Origin: Trichostrongylus colubriformis
Taxonomy: Eukaryota; Nematoda; Chromadorea; Rhabditida; Trichostrongylidae
Direction: 5' to 3'
Assembly (NCBI GenBank): GCA_963978905.1
Contig: OZ022258.1
Coordinates: 33,541,282-33,605,281, forward strand
Length of the DNA stretch: 64,000 nucleotides
Part shown: piece after piece, positions 1 through 10,942 of the stretch
How the letters are laid out: each line of letters starts with the position of its first letter
How positions within the stretch are numbered: the first letter of the stretch is position 1
Notes under the pieces: model-generated
Told to the model about the DNA's origin: nothing
The model's database searches: none
What the model saw: only the letters and a program-made list of their open reading frames with translations
Program-made: the position numbers and the translations under genes

Positions 1-399
1 AGCAGAAACAATCCTCAGAAGCGGAAAAATGCCTGGCTTGGACTCCATCTACTGTATGATTGTACTGCTCATCCAAAAAAAACCTTCGTTACTTCGTTAG
101 CAAAACCCTTTCGCACGTTTGGAGAGCAGATTTGACTTCAGCGTCTCAAGACGCAATAGCGATGAGAACCCGTTGAGATAGGCCAGGTTGACTTCCCGAC
201 CTTCCAGTCTTACTTTCTTGTCCGACAACGAAGTTTTTGCCTATAACTTCCATGTAGTAACTTTCACATCGCGAGCTGCGGCGATAATCAGCAGCTATCA
301 AAAATCAAAGAAACAATCTTGTTCTCATGTTCGGGAAGCTGAACGTTCCCTGAAGACGAGTTTTAGTCCATTCCAAATTTTGACCAATATTCGAAACTA
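1..399. other. No gene recognised
   Basis: No convincing coding exon is visible. A weak resemblance at about 90-180 to the stretch at 9,520-9,610 (an A-rich run, then CCTTC-T-ACTTC, then GCAGATTTGA) suggests a decayed piece of the interior of the ACAAGG long-TIR element, but this is only a by-eye match. Confidence 0.3.
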
Positions 400-1287
400 T
401 AAGGTTGAGTCTATGAATCGGACTATTTGACAAATTTTGATCATTATCGTGCAACTTTTTAACGACAACTGGGATTCACTTGAAATATGCTCCATCTTTA
501 TCGAAGACCTTCTGCCACGGGTTAGGCAGATCATGGATGCCCTTTCTCCAGAAGGCCGAGGGCTGGAGCTCGAAGAAGTTGTCGAGTGCCGTCTTGACGT
601 CGTCGCGAGTTTTGAAGTGTTGGCCGTCCAGGTGGCGTTGGTGGTGGTGGGAGAAAAGGTGGAAATCTGTGGGGGGGCTAGGTCTGGGGAGTACGATGGA
701 TGTGGAAGCACGGTCCAGCTGTACGACAGCAGCTCGGCCTTCGTCGATCTTGCAATGTGCGGTCTCGCGTTGTCATGCTGGAAGTAGACACGTGACCGCC
801 GCCGTAGCGGACTTTGGACATTTGCCTTCAATTCTCGTAATTGACGAACGTAGACGTCGGCGGATACTGTTGTACCTTCATCGAGCAGCTCCCAGTACTC
901 TACGCCGTGTACGCTCCACCAACGCGGTTTTCGTCTTCGATGGAATAGTCGTCTGACGCAAACTTCGAATGACACAAGTACACTGTATTTCTGGCGGGGG
1001 CATGCTCCTTGTGAACTACTTTTAGACGTCTGCCAATATCCGCGGGTTCCTGGCCAGATAGTGATAGAAATACAATGACGGTGCGGATGTGGTCTCTGAA
1101 CGGTTTGAAATCGTGCGGCATGGTGGCGGAACGAAACTACTTTGGAGTGATTATTTTGCAATAATTTAAAGAGCTGTTCATACTCGTTCCAGCGTACCTC
1201 ACGCGTTCATTTTTGTTGACTCGTTGCTGAGTTATGATCGCTAGAAATCATCACTACCATTTTTCCAAGCCATATCGTCTCAACCTA
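400..1287 (-). mobile_element. Internally deleted mariner transposon, copy 1
   Basis: The ends are imperfect inverted repeats starting AGGTTGAG next to TA on both sides (TA at 400-401 and 1,286-1,287), which is the mariner target rule. The element is about 885 bp, against about 1.3 kb for a full mariner. It encodes remnants of a DD34D transposase on the minus strand. It matches copy 2 at 10,943-11,822 in ends, length and internal deletion point, so both descend from one shortened form. It cannot make active transposase and would have needed a helper to move. Confidence 0.88.
476..1121 (-). pseudogene. Mariner transposase remnant (deleted, frameshifted)
   Basis: The start at 1,121 (MPHDFKPFRDHIRTVIVF) opens the N-terminal helix-turn-helix region. 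About 50 residues in, at FASDDYSIEDENR, the sequence jumps straight to the WWSVHGVEYWELLDEG region that lies well inside a normal mariner transposase. The missing block, roughly 130-140 residues by family length, holds the rest of the DNA-binding domain and the first catalytic Asp. A one-base loss at the junction relative to copy 2 shifts the frame. The second catalytic Asp survives in FQHDNARPH. The reading frame then continues as YSPDLAP before another shift. The family C-terminus (DGAYFK, stop at 476-478) is still visible in another frame. Non-functional. Confidence 0.85.
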
Positions 1288-2430
1288 ATATTCGTGGGTG
1301 AAACAAGGTGGCCACGAGTGAGTGGTATTTCTCCCATTTTTACCTGGCAAAAACAAAGATAACCGAAACATATCTAACACATGTACTTTCCGCAACAGTC
1401 GAGGGCAACAAGCCGGCAGAGGAGCCTTTTCTTGCTAACAGTATGAGTCAATCACAGCGATTTGCACGTGATTGAGAGTCACGCTGACCTATTGACCTTG
1501 TAGGCAGTGTCAAGCCAGGCACAAGGGATCTTTTTTTTTTTGAAGATCCGTAAGAATATCTCGCCACTTCAATAAAAAAATTTCCTTCGACTGACTTTCT
1601 TTGAAATACCTTCTTTCTTTGAAGATATTGTATATTTTGAGGAGCCATTGAAAAACGGCAACCTCGCAGACCCCTGGCAACAAAAATGAGCTCATGTGGT
1701 TAGGTTTGAAGGGAAGTCACAACCGTTTTAAGTAAGACACTTCAATTTTCGAAATTTTTCTCGACTGGATTTTCATGCAGTGAACTACAAAACCATTAGG
1801 GTAACCAAGCGGCCAATAGATTAGTCTGAGGAAGGTATTGAGCAATCAGTTTACAGCACTTCGAAAGAAAGAATATAAGTGAAGTCTCAAGTGTTAAAAA
1901 AATGTTCAAATTCAGTATGGAGAAGATATCGCGCCCCTTCCGATCACCGCGTCGCTATCGCGCTAGCTACGATCGCAGGGGAGCGAATTACATGATACCT
2001 ATTTCTTTCGGACTTTTTTATCCATGTTTTTTTCATCCTTTATCCCTGCCGCATAACTCGCATGACTTCTAAGCCATCCCCTTTGTCATCAGGGGACGAA
2101 CACATAGTCGGACGCTTCCGTTTCGGAATAGAAACATCGAGTTCCGTTGGGTTCTCATCTCTCTCAGAAGCTTTTGTTTTGTAATATACTCACTGAGTTT
2201 TGTTAGGTTCTGACTTCTCAATTTGTCAGAAGTTTGATCTCACTTTTTTTTTGCCGTGAGCCATTGGTCTCCTCGATGAATCGCATTGGCTGGGTAGAAA
2301 CAACAGAAATAACGGGATCCGAAGAAGGGGGGGGGGTCGTATGGACCTCTTTTTGGGTAGGGGGCCCTTTCGGGAAGGAGTCGTATATTCTGAAAATTTC
2401 TCTCGAGGCCACGCTCGACCGTGATTGCAA
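1288..2430. other. No gene recognised
   Basis: Short overlapping frames only, no splice-supported exon and no paired inverted repeats that I can see. A 10-base G run sits near 2,327-2,336. It could hold decayed repeat sequence that cannot be classified from this window. Confidence 0.3.
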
Positions 2431-2725
2431 GCGGGGGTGGAAATGATGCAGTGACAGGTGGAGCACACCCCCCTTTCATGGGTGGGGATCAAATCGCGCA
2501 TCAGTGCCCACCCAGACCAATCGGTTGCCATCCCTACGGGTTCGGTAAATTGGTACCAGACTTGTCTGGGAGGATAAAAGTACTGCCTTATACATCGGGG
2601 CCATCGCAAATCATTGTACAGGCCATCACATTCCCCACTACCACGATTCTGAATGGGACTAGAATACTTACTAGTGCGGCTAATCCCGAGAAGGAATTGA
2701 TTGACGCCCAAATTATCCTTTATCA
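2431..2725 (+). mobile_element. tRNA-derived SINE, diverged copy
   Basis: This is a second copy of the SINE at 51,280-51,593, in the opposite orientation. Shared blocks in order are the A-box-like head (GCAGTGACAGGTGG), the B-box-like GGGATCAAATCGC near 2,486, GGTACCAGACT and TGTCTGGGAGGATAAAAG in the body, a CACGATTCTGAATGG block, and a tail that ends GACGCC then TATCCTTTATC. Only about one and a half tail repeats remain and no target duplication is obvious, so this is the older copy. The family head is tRNA-like and so is presumably transcribed by Pol III. Confidence 0.8.
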
Positions 2726-2808
2726 TTGTAACAAAAACTATCGACCGCTATACCACTCAGACCTTCGAAAAGTGGTGCCCTTTCCAAGCAGTGCCATACG
2801 CAATAGTA

Positions 2809-3259
2809 TTAAAGGCACACCACGCGATAAATTGTGAGAGTTATCGCGCGTATTACTGGACGTGAAGGCCCTGCTTCATAGACCAGTGAAGAAAAATGAA
2901 CCAAATCCCTTCACATCCACCAAATATAGAAACCTCCTGTATTCAGTCCTACGGTATCAAAATGCTACGGTATCACCTGTTCTCCCCTGTTGAAGCTGCC
3001 TTCGCTATTGATATCGCCGCCTTATCTTGTCTTATCGCAAGTTTCCTCCTCCACGTAAGAGCCACGTTGGAAATTTGTTCGTCTAAGGCCAGGAGTTATT
3101 CGGCTCGATGGGCTCAACTCGGCTCGGGTTGAGCGAGATTATCGCCGCGAGGATGCACTACAGAGCCGCAACAAGGGTGCATCCTGGCCACCTATCTAAG
3201 GACCTACCTCCCCCATGAAAGTAAAACACTAATGTGATTATCGCGTGGTGTGCCTTTAA
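2809..3259. mobile_element. MITE-A copy 1 (TTAA-flanked)
   Basis: TTAA occurs on both sides (2,809-2,812 and 3,256-3,259). The inverted ends read AGGCACACCACGCGATAA inward from each side. A second copy lies at 20,899-21,351 with about 60-70% recognisable similarity, including the block TTCGCTATTGATATCG and an ATTCGGCTCG-TGGGCT block. No coding capacity. The TTAA target is what piggyBac-type transposases use, but TTAA could also be part of the inverted repeat. Confidence 0.85.
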
Positions 3260-3799
3260 ATGACTAGATCATCGACATCCAATAGCTCAAAGGCACTTTC
3301 CGCGACGCGATAATCGCACCAACTATTCACCCTGCCGCAGCCGATAGACCCCTGGGTGACTGTCAAAGCTGTGCCCTCTGAGCGGCGCCACGAGGCATTC
3401 TGGTAGCGCTAAGCCCGCGGGAAGCAAATGCGATCCCGTCCATCAACTGCGACCACACTTGGTAGGGGAATGGTAAACGGACAAATGTGCGGTGGTACTC
3501 ACTACTGCAACGCGTGAGCTTGCGTCGCGGTTCGTCGTCAGTGGGCACAGGCTTTCTCCCGTTTCGTCGCCCCTTCTGCGCACTCCGCGTAAGAGAGTGC
3601 ACGTGGCGAGATACTCGCAGAGTGTACTACGCATGATTGGTACGGAAGCCACATCGGATAGTCCGACGAGACGGAGGATACTGTGGGGCAGCGGTGAAGT
3701 AGGGGAAGATGATCCGTTGTCATTGGGGTTCCAAATCGCCAATTTAGTAATTGCACTGTAGGGTTGTAGGCGGTGCACTTTAGCGGCGAATGCAGAATT

Positions 3800-4160
3800 G
3801 CTTCCGTCTCACCGATACTACCTCAACAACGATTTTGGCGACACCCCATATTAGCCCTCACGTCGGGGCTTCCTTCTCTTGCAGGCTTAGGTTAAAATAT
3901 ACACTTGAGTATACATTCTGTGATGACAAAAATCGCTTTCTTCTCACCGATGTCATAAACTCAACAACGATATTTGGCGACACCCCATACCAGCCCCCAC
4001 GTCGCGGCTTCCTTCCTTGCAGGCTTAGGTTAAAATATAACTTGAGTATACATTCTGTGATGACAAAAGTCGCATTCTTCTCACCGATGTCATAAACTCA
4101 ACAACGATATTTGGCGACACCCCATATTAGCCCCCACGTCGAGACTTCCTTCCCCTGCAA
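3800..4160. repeat. 138-bp tandem repeat inside element Y (about 2.6 copies)
   Basis: The marker CAACAACGAT recurs at 3,823, 3,962 and 4,099, giving periods of 139 and 137 bp. Units carry GGCGACACCCCATA and TATACATTCTGTGATGAC. A related single unit lies near 7,945-8,015. Confidence 0.85.
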
Positions 4161-4261
4161 TGCGCGCGAAGCGCGGGCGACTCTTGGCTCGCCGCTTTAG
4201 CGGCGAGTTAGGAGTCACTCTTACACACACCGTAGTAGACGAAGATCTCATGTGCTACTCA

Positions 4262-6260
4262 CAAGATTATAGGCTTCCGACGCGGCGCTTGATTACAGTA
4301 CCTTGTCGTCAGGTTAAATGCAATCGCGAACGAGCACACATGCTGCGTCACTGTTTCAAAATAACTAGTTGATTTCCGGGTCACTGTGCAGTGAGTGCAC
4401 TTCTAGTTTTTTTTTCAGGGGATTTAGTTTCTTTGTGTTGTTCTCACATGGTTTTGAATAAGATATCTGTGTCAGGTATTCGGTAAATAACCTGTCCCCT
4501 TGATGGCCACAGTACGGTTTACTTTGTTCCGAAACTCCAGTTCTTGGTTAGGATCCACTATTCCTACAATTTCTGGAGTTGTTCGCGTATTTTGAAGGAA
4601 GACCTCTTTCTAAGGATACAGTTCATGCGTGGGAATTGCGTAATAAGCTCATGTGGAAGCGGCAAAGCAATGGAATTTGCTTTTAGACAGTGTTATCGAA
4701 CAATTCGGATTTGTAAGATGTTGATTGGTAAGATTAATAGTTTTCATTGTGAACACGGATCCGCTCATTATTCTGAGCCTTCTGGATGCGATCGCAAGGC
4801 CGAAGATAAATGCAACTTTGCTGCAGTACCAACTGCAAATCTTCGTTGTGCTCACTAACAATTAATAGCCTAAAAAGTACAAAAAGGATTTTTGCCTTTC
4901 CGCTAAAGCCTTAGAATTTTTTTGCTTCTTATTTCCAACTTATTTCCAACAAGGAGCCAAATTGGTTGCCACTCACAAAGGGAGATAATATAAACGAACC
5001 AATGGATTGGCACTTGGTTCCGGTCCGTTCGTAGTTGCACTGGAATACGCCTTAAGAGTGAGTGTGAAAGGAGGGATTACCAAATTTTAGATAAATTGGT
5101 TTTCCAGCACGTAAACTCGAGAGGACATGAGCTCAAAAGAGCAGCTTCCCTTAAGAAAACATTACAACAACGAGGTAAACCTGAATCTAGGCACTCATAC
5201 ACAAATGAAATATGAGTTTTTCTCCGTCTGGAAGCATCCGGCATGCGAGTTGTTCTTAGGAAAAGGAGGGTCTGAACAAGGCGGCAAACCATTCAAGCAT
5301 ACTGCGAAGGAAGATGACACTAAATGTTTGAAACATTCGCGGGTATTAGGATGACTTAACTGGCTGCCAGAAATGTTACAGCGCTCCAAAATGGAACCTA
5401 AGCCATGTAATGCATTGGTATAGTCTTCGTACATATTCTGAATGACCATCACCATGTTTGTTGCTGTTGATGAGGATGAATCTTCTGATGTATGTAAAAG
5501 TAGTGCTGCAGACTGTGTATAAACATTCTGCGAGGAGTAATATTGCCGTTTTTTGTGTAGAATAAAAGGTGCAAAGTACATGGACAAATATATTAGGTAA
5601 ATGGGGTCGTAGTTGGAAAGCTAAGGAGTTAAACTGGCTACTGTTTTTCAGTGGTTTAAATGCAATCAGTTCCTCAAAAAGTTGATCGATTGTGATACCT
5701 ATAATACCAATCTAGAGACGAAATTTTTTTTCGGAGTATCCAACAGTATCTATAACATCAATCATTGGGCCTAGGAACAGCCGTATCATTGAAATCTACC
5801 CCAAAAGTGGACCCAGCCTTCCGTTGAATGTGTGAGAAGCTAGGCTTGAGGAAAGTTCGACGACTAGCGAAGGACCTGCTATGGAGCATTCCACACTAAA
5901 TAAAACGGTACGCAGTCTTCGAATCGCAAATTTATACACATTTCCCGTTAAGACAATGGTAGGAATCATTTTCGTGATGAGGAACTCCTTAAAAAGACTT
6001 GTAAATGATTAGGGGTCTAAGAAAATCATGCGGCGCAGTTTCTAAGCCATAGGGGCGCAAGTATCTTATCCAGAACCATGTGGGAACACCCAAAGAGAGT
6101 AAAACCACTGAAAAACCATAGCAGTTCACTGCACAGTGACGCGAAAATCAACTAGTTATTTTTGGTATACTGTAACGCAGCGTGTGTGTACGTGCGCGAC
6201 TGCATTAATCTGACGACAGGGTACTGTAATCAAGCGCCGCGTCGGAAACTTATAATCTTG
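4262..6260. mobile_element. Mutator-like non-autonomous element with 140-bp TIRs
   Basis: About 140 bp at 4,262-4,401 is repeated inverted at 6,120-6,260, starting CAAGATTATA and running through CGACGCGGCGCTTGATTACA to the TCACTGTGCAGTGA block. The target duplication is TGTGCTACTCA (4,251-4,261 and 6,261-6,271). The paralogous Y fragment at 8,463-8,500 has the uninterrupted site (ATGTGCTCCTCACGAAGAGC). Long TIRs with an 11-bp duplication fit the Mutator superfamily. The 1.7-kb interior has no recognisable transposase. A 130-residue minus frame at 5,195-5,587 (Ser/Thr-rich then Cys-containing) could be a captured gene piece or chance. Confidence 0.83.
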
Positions 6261-6740
6261 TGTGCTACTCACGAAGAGCCTTGCCCGATGAGATAAGAAG
6301 ACCTAGAGCTCATGCCAGCGCGCGCCATGATGGAGGCCGCGACGCGTGAGCTCATGCGTCGCGGCAGTGAGTACCGCCGCACGTTTGTCCGTTTACCGAC
6401 ACTCCACTTGGCAATGGACGAAGCTATTTCCAACGTGGGCCTGTGATTCATGCGATAAGATAAGATAAAAAAAGAAGTTTCAGTGGTTAAGTTTCAGTGA
6501 TGGTATACGTTTACATGGGGAAACAAGTGATATCTCAGGATTCCTCATGATACCATCCAATGGGAAGTGATTCAGAGGCTCGTTTTCATGCTTTAATCTC
6601 GTGCAAGGCCACATGTCAGGAAGCCTCATTTTTGCCATTTTCGGGGGCTTCTTCTGAATTTTTTCTCGATGTATTCTCTAGCACCTCTAATCTCATGATC
6701 CAGCACTCGAACCCATTCAATGTAATCGCGGAAAGTGCCT

Positions 6741-7739
6741 TCAAGCACTGGAGCAAGTGTATACACTTCGTACTCCGAGATCCATACCAACAGTGGCACT
6801 GCGACTGCTAAACTAAGTGAAATTCAAATAGTGATAGGTCTTTGTGGAGGCACCAATCGGGCTAGCGCTCAGTACTGCATCTATCACAGTGTGGAATTGT
6901 GCAATATGGACTTGTTCCTCGATATCGTTTAGTCGGTATCAATCATTCAACCATTTCCACACTACATAATTTTATTGTGTTATTCGAGCAGTACTGTGCG
7001 ATAGCTTAAAGGCACCAGTAGGGGTAAGGGAAAACTGAGATCTGGGAGCAGATGCTCACTGAAACGAACCTTCTACTTCAGAAGAGGTCACATGTGATGA
7101 AAATCGCATATAAAAAACGCAGCTTGGGGTCTTACGACGACCTCGCAGCACGGCACGCCGTTATGCGGTCATGCGACCGGGGGAGACGGAGGGGCGGGAC
7201 AACAATCGCGGCCGGCTGGTTCAAACTGTGGTCCGTCTTCAGTCCACTCCGGCTAGAGACGCAGAGCACGAGAAAGACGAGAAAGCACGAGCACGAGAAA
7301 GAAGGGGGATTTTCGAGTTCATATTTCTTGATTTTTTCGCCGTTTTAGGTCGTTCTTTCTCAACTGTTATATTGCTGAGCACCTCTACTTTTGTAATCCC
7401 CCAATTTGCCGAATTTGCCCTCACCGGTGTCTTTAATTGGTCTTCACCTAAGTCTAGAAGGTGAAGGGAACTCCTTCTTCAATACACTAAGGCTTAGGCA
7501 AGTATATACTTTAGTGTATGTCCCCTCAAAGATGCTCAGCCGTGCGAATTTTTATAGCATCATTCGGTGTTTTTTCACTTTTTCCTTCTTTCACCTATTT
7601 CCTTGTCGGAAAAAGTTTCTAGTCAAACTGCGCGATTTTACATAAGCCTCGGTTGTTTTGAACCTCGGGTTACACGAGTGTCAGTAATTAGACGAACAGG
7701 CCAAGGATAGATTTAGCCGCAGGCGTGCGATCGCGTTGC
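6741..7739. other. Dispersed-repeat R fragment, otherwise no gene
   Basis: About 6,895-7,010 resembles 29,690-29,775: both carry a TCGATATCG block followed by a GTATCAATC or GTATCGACT block, then CACATAAT-like and TATT-TATTATTCG-GCAGTACTGTG. The rest holds only short frames. No splice-supported exon seen. Confidence 0.45.
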
Positions 7740-8685
7740 GAACATGCTTCTAAAGCTCATTCTCTTACTGCGCGGGGCTCTGCGCGTAGCACATGAGCTC
7801 TTTGCTCACCACGATGTACAAAGGACCATCGTTCGATATTAATGCTGGGCTTGCGACATCGATGTAGACATGTGACTCTCTTATCACCGCTGAAGGGGCG
7901 AGCCATAGTGGTGCGTCTTTCGCGCAGCCTACCCCAATGTCGCAAGCTCAGCAACTATTTTTTGACAATATCCCATATTGCCCTCCACGTCGAGACTTCC
8001 TTCCCTTGCAATGCGCGACTCTCAGCAGACAGCTTCAGTGGTGATACAGGCGACTTCTAGCTGGCGCTTCAGCGGCGAGCCGAGAGTGGCCCGTTTACAT
8101 TGATGTCACAAGCTCAGCAAAGAACACAAGACGAGTAACTAGGTAAAAAAGTGGTGGAAAGCTGAAAAGAAGGCGTGAATCACTCTCGAAGGTGGTGATG
8201 CATGTGGTGCATTTGAACGAAAGCTTGTGCATGGTGGTGTGGCTTGCTTATCTTCGTAGTACACTGGACGGGCAGTTCGCCACATGCTCTCTCTTACGCG
8301 GAGTGCGCAGACAGAACGAAGAAACGGGAGAGAGGTTGCGACCCAATGCAATAGCCACTGTGCATTTGTCTGGTATGCTTTCCTCCACATTGAACCTTCC
8401 TTCCTTTGCAGAGCTGCGAAACGCGAGCAATTTATGAGTCACCTTCTTACACCGTTGTGAGCGATGATCTTATGTGCTCCTCACGAAGAGCTATGCCCGA
8501 TGGGGTAACGAGCCCTACACATATTCCTGCTCTGCGAGATTTGCTGAGGATAATAATCTTATAAAGTTTTTTGCCATCCATAGAAGTCAAAAGTAGGTAC
8601 TCGGAAAGCACACAAACGCAACCTACTAGTTCGCGTTTCGCGGTAAGTCTTTGCTCCGCTCTTGTCGGTTTACCAACCCTCCGCC
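7740..8685. mobile_element. Decayed family Y copy
   Basis: Contains blocks seen in Y at 3.5-4.25 kb and 6.26-6.40 kb: CTTACGCGGAGTGCGCAGA near 8,295, a 138-bp repeat unit near 7,945-8,015, and ATGTGCTCCTCACGAAGAGC near 8,473. A GTCGGTTTACC block at 8,665-8,675 matches the Y terminus. The left boundary is unclear. It provides the empty-site comparison for the Mutator-like insertion at 4,262-6,260. Confidence 0.55.
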
Positions 8686-8726
8686 ACTGTCCAGTTTCTA
8701 TCTTCATCTTTCCAATAAGGTATTCA

Positions 8727-9829
8727 ACAAGGGAAGGTATTTTACTTCCCATGGAACTTTGAAATGAGACCCGGGGGGATCGATAGAGCTTCGAATGCTG
8801 ATTATAACTGTGAAAACCAAAATTGCCAAATGGCATCCTGAAGCAAGTTACGAGGGGTCAAATTTCACCTGTGGCTTGCCTGTGACATTTCAATGGCGAG
8901 TCGCTTCGTCATCAGCTCGACTAGCGCAGAGACGGTAATGGCCCGGTGGCTCAGTGGTAGTGCTCCGGTTCTGCAGGCGCGATGCCGTGTATGTGCTTCC
9001 CGCCGGCGCGGCTTTTCTTACATTTTGTGTTTCATTGCCAATAAGTGCTTTTCCTTCACTTTTGAACGTTTCCTTGTATGATATTCGCAGGTAGGGGGGG
9101 CAAATTATCGCACTGTGCAAATTTCCAGCCGGATCCAGTTTTCTGCCCAACTTCGGAAAATTAGGGGTGGCCAGGGTTTGAGTAGGAGTTTTTGAATTCC
9201 ATTCCACAAAAATCCTGCAAGATGAGCAAGATGACCTAAGCACACCTATCACACTTGCCCATCACACTAAACGCACGTAACAAGCGCCAAATATGAGCAT
9301 TTGCTGGGCAAGGGTCAACGACTACACCTTTGTTAAATGGGTTGCCAGACAATAGCCCATCAATATTTCCGAGATTTGGTCGAATTCTCGAATTGGCTGA
9401 AAACTGGTCCCATAGGATAATTTGATCCCCTGAACACGGAAATCACACTGGTTTTGCGTGAAAACGTATAGCATGCGCGCTAAGGGCTCCCAAACATACC
9501 ATGAAATGGTATTATTCTTTTTTTTCAGAAAAACCTTCATAACTTCATTCAGATAATTGTTTGACAGATTTTGAATACAGATTTGAGATCAGCATTTGAA
9601 AGCGCGTACAGTGGTATATGTCTCATTGCAAATGGCCATTTCGACAAACCGTCTGATTGCAAAGTGCCTCGCCAATGAGGTGTCACAGCAAGTTTTGACC
9701 CCTCGTAACTCGCTTCAGGATGCCATTTGGCAATTTTGGTTCTCACAGTTATAATCAGCGTCCGAAGCTCTATCGATCCCCCCGGGTCTCATTTCGAAGT
9801 TCCATGGGAAGTAAAATAACTTCCCTTGT
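8727..9829. mobile_element. ACAAGG long-TIR element, copy 1
   Basis: About 140 bp at 8,727-8,869 recurs inverted at 9,695-9,829, beginning ACAAGGGAAG and including ACTTCCCATGGAACTT and GAGACCCGGGGGGATCGATA. A transfer-RNA-like stretch lies just inside the left repeat. The element at 54,184-55,521 has the same plan with a different TIR sequence. No transposase frame and no clear target duplication. Confidence 0.78.
8938..9015 (+). other. tRNA-like A-box segment (SINE-like module)
   Basis: GTGGCTCAGTGGTAG matches a Pol III A box as in a tRNA D arm, and GTTCTGCAGGC could be a Cys-type anticodon arm. No good B box follows and the stems do not close well, so this is a decayed tRNA-derived module rather than a tRNA gene. 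Confidence 0.4.
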
Positions 9830-10942
9830 GAGAACGCCCCTGTAAGAATAACGTAAGACGCCTTACGTTAGGTTCTCTATCCCTACCCACTATGCGTAGC
9901 ACCCTTCGTGCGCTGCTGCTGCCTCTCTTGCGCGGGGAGCGCAGACAGAGCGATCAGACGGTGGAGACGCTTCCCGCGATGTCTCTCTGCTCTGTCCTTG
10001 TAGCACCCCCACTCAGCCAACATTTTTCTACCAAACATCCGCTGAATGTAGAACTCACTTTCATTGCAACCCATTTTGTTGAAACGGCCACGTTGCAACA
10101 GTCATATCCACTAAAATGGTGCACACTTGATCTTCATCTGGGAATGATATTTTGCAGCAATGGTGAAAGCGAGTGAGTCACAATTCCAAACACAATGTAT
10201 GGATTAGACTTCATCCCTATTAGTAACTCATCTTGCCTCCACAAGGCTTGGAGAAGAGCCAGAATTCCACGCCTAGCACCTTGTCGCAGCCTCAATACGA
10301 GAAGGCGCGAGTGAAAACCCTCAAAAATAACCTACAAGCATAATTGGAAAATTGAGTTCGAGCGTTTAATGTTGTAAGAAGTATTTTGACCGGTTTTCTG
10401 CGCTTATAAGAACGATTCAAAGTCCGAAGCGGGTCGACATACATCAGCTAACATATTGTGTTTTGAAATAAAGAAAAGTCGTTCTTCCTAAATATGGGCT
10501 TTCCACCAATTTTTGTAAGGTTTCTCCTATGCATGCTGAAATACATGTTCGACATGCGACCTGATAGATTACTTCCATCAAGGCGCGATACCCATTTCTT
10601 AGGTGAGAATGCAAAACAAAATCACGTTTGGCTGTAGGCGAGCAACACTCCCTTGCATTGTAGAAGATACTTTGTAAGAGGGGAAATTATATTTAGGCTT
10701 GCGGCCTATGACATACGGCGCAACATGCACTACAGACCTTATGTGATTTGCGGAATAGCTCTGTCTGACTCTGGTGGGGTAGCAAGTGAAGGGTTCGGCT
10801 CGCATTCTCAGGATCAGGGTTTCATTCCTTGATGCGCTTGCTCATTCTTCTTTTATGGAACGCCCTTGAAACGCTTTTTAGATCCATGTATATGAACTTG
10901 TAGTTGTTACAGGTACGTCACAGGCGCTTCAAGGTATTATAT
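9830..10942. other. Dispersed repeats, no gene recognised
   Basis: About 9,890-9,990 resembles the Y interior (CTCTTGCGCGGGGAGCGCAG). About 10,600-10,700 recurs inverted at 16,795-16,885, sharing GTAGGCGAGCAACA, GAAGATACTTTGT and TATAATTTCCC-like blocks. No splice-supported exon. Confidence 0.45.

Larger units (their letters stand above)
3465..6404. mobile_element. Family Y long-TIR element inserted in X
   Basis: The ends share inverted repeats containing GGTAAACGGACAAA-GTGCGG and continuing through GGTACTCACT. Flanking X sequence is duplicated as CACTTGGTA (3,456-3,464) and CACTTGGCA (6,405-6,413), a 9-bp target duplication with one later change. The X copy at 32.17 kb has this sequence once, as an empty site. 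The 9-bp duplication and long inverted repeats resemble Mutator-like elements. Y itself is about 0.93 kb once the nested element at 4,262-6,260 is removed. No transposase is recognised. Confidence 0.75.
3291..6740. mobile_element. Family X element, split by nested insertions
   Basis: Both ends read AGGCACTTTCCGCGA inward, flanked by TCAA (3,287-3,290 and 6,741-6,744). Only 3,291-3,464 and 6,405-6,740 are X sequence; the rest is element Y. The two halves join colinearly when compared with the X copy at 31,354-32,323, which has no Y insertion at this point. Intact X would be about 500 bp, with no coding capacity. Further X sequence lies at 63,535-63,760. Confidence 0.8.

Noticed and set aside
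397..1161. 254-codon frame as one mariner protein
   Set aside because: Its two ends are out of the transposase frame; only the middle matches the family, so it is treated as a frameshifted remnant.
2226..2837. 166-codon minus and 138-codon plus frames
   Set aside because: Both lie over the SINE copy and the MITE-A edge; no splice or family support.
8938..9015. Functional tRNA-Cys gene
   Set aside because: A-box match only; no B box and no closing acceptor stem.
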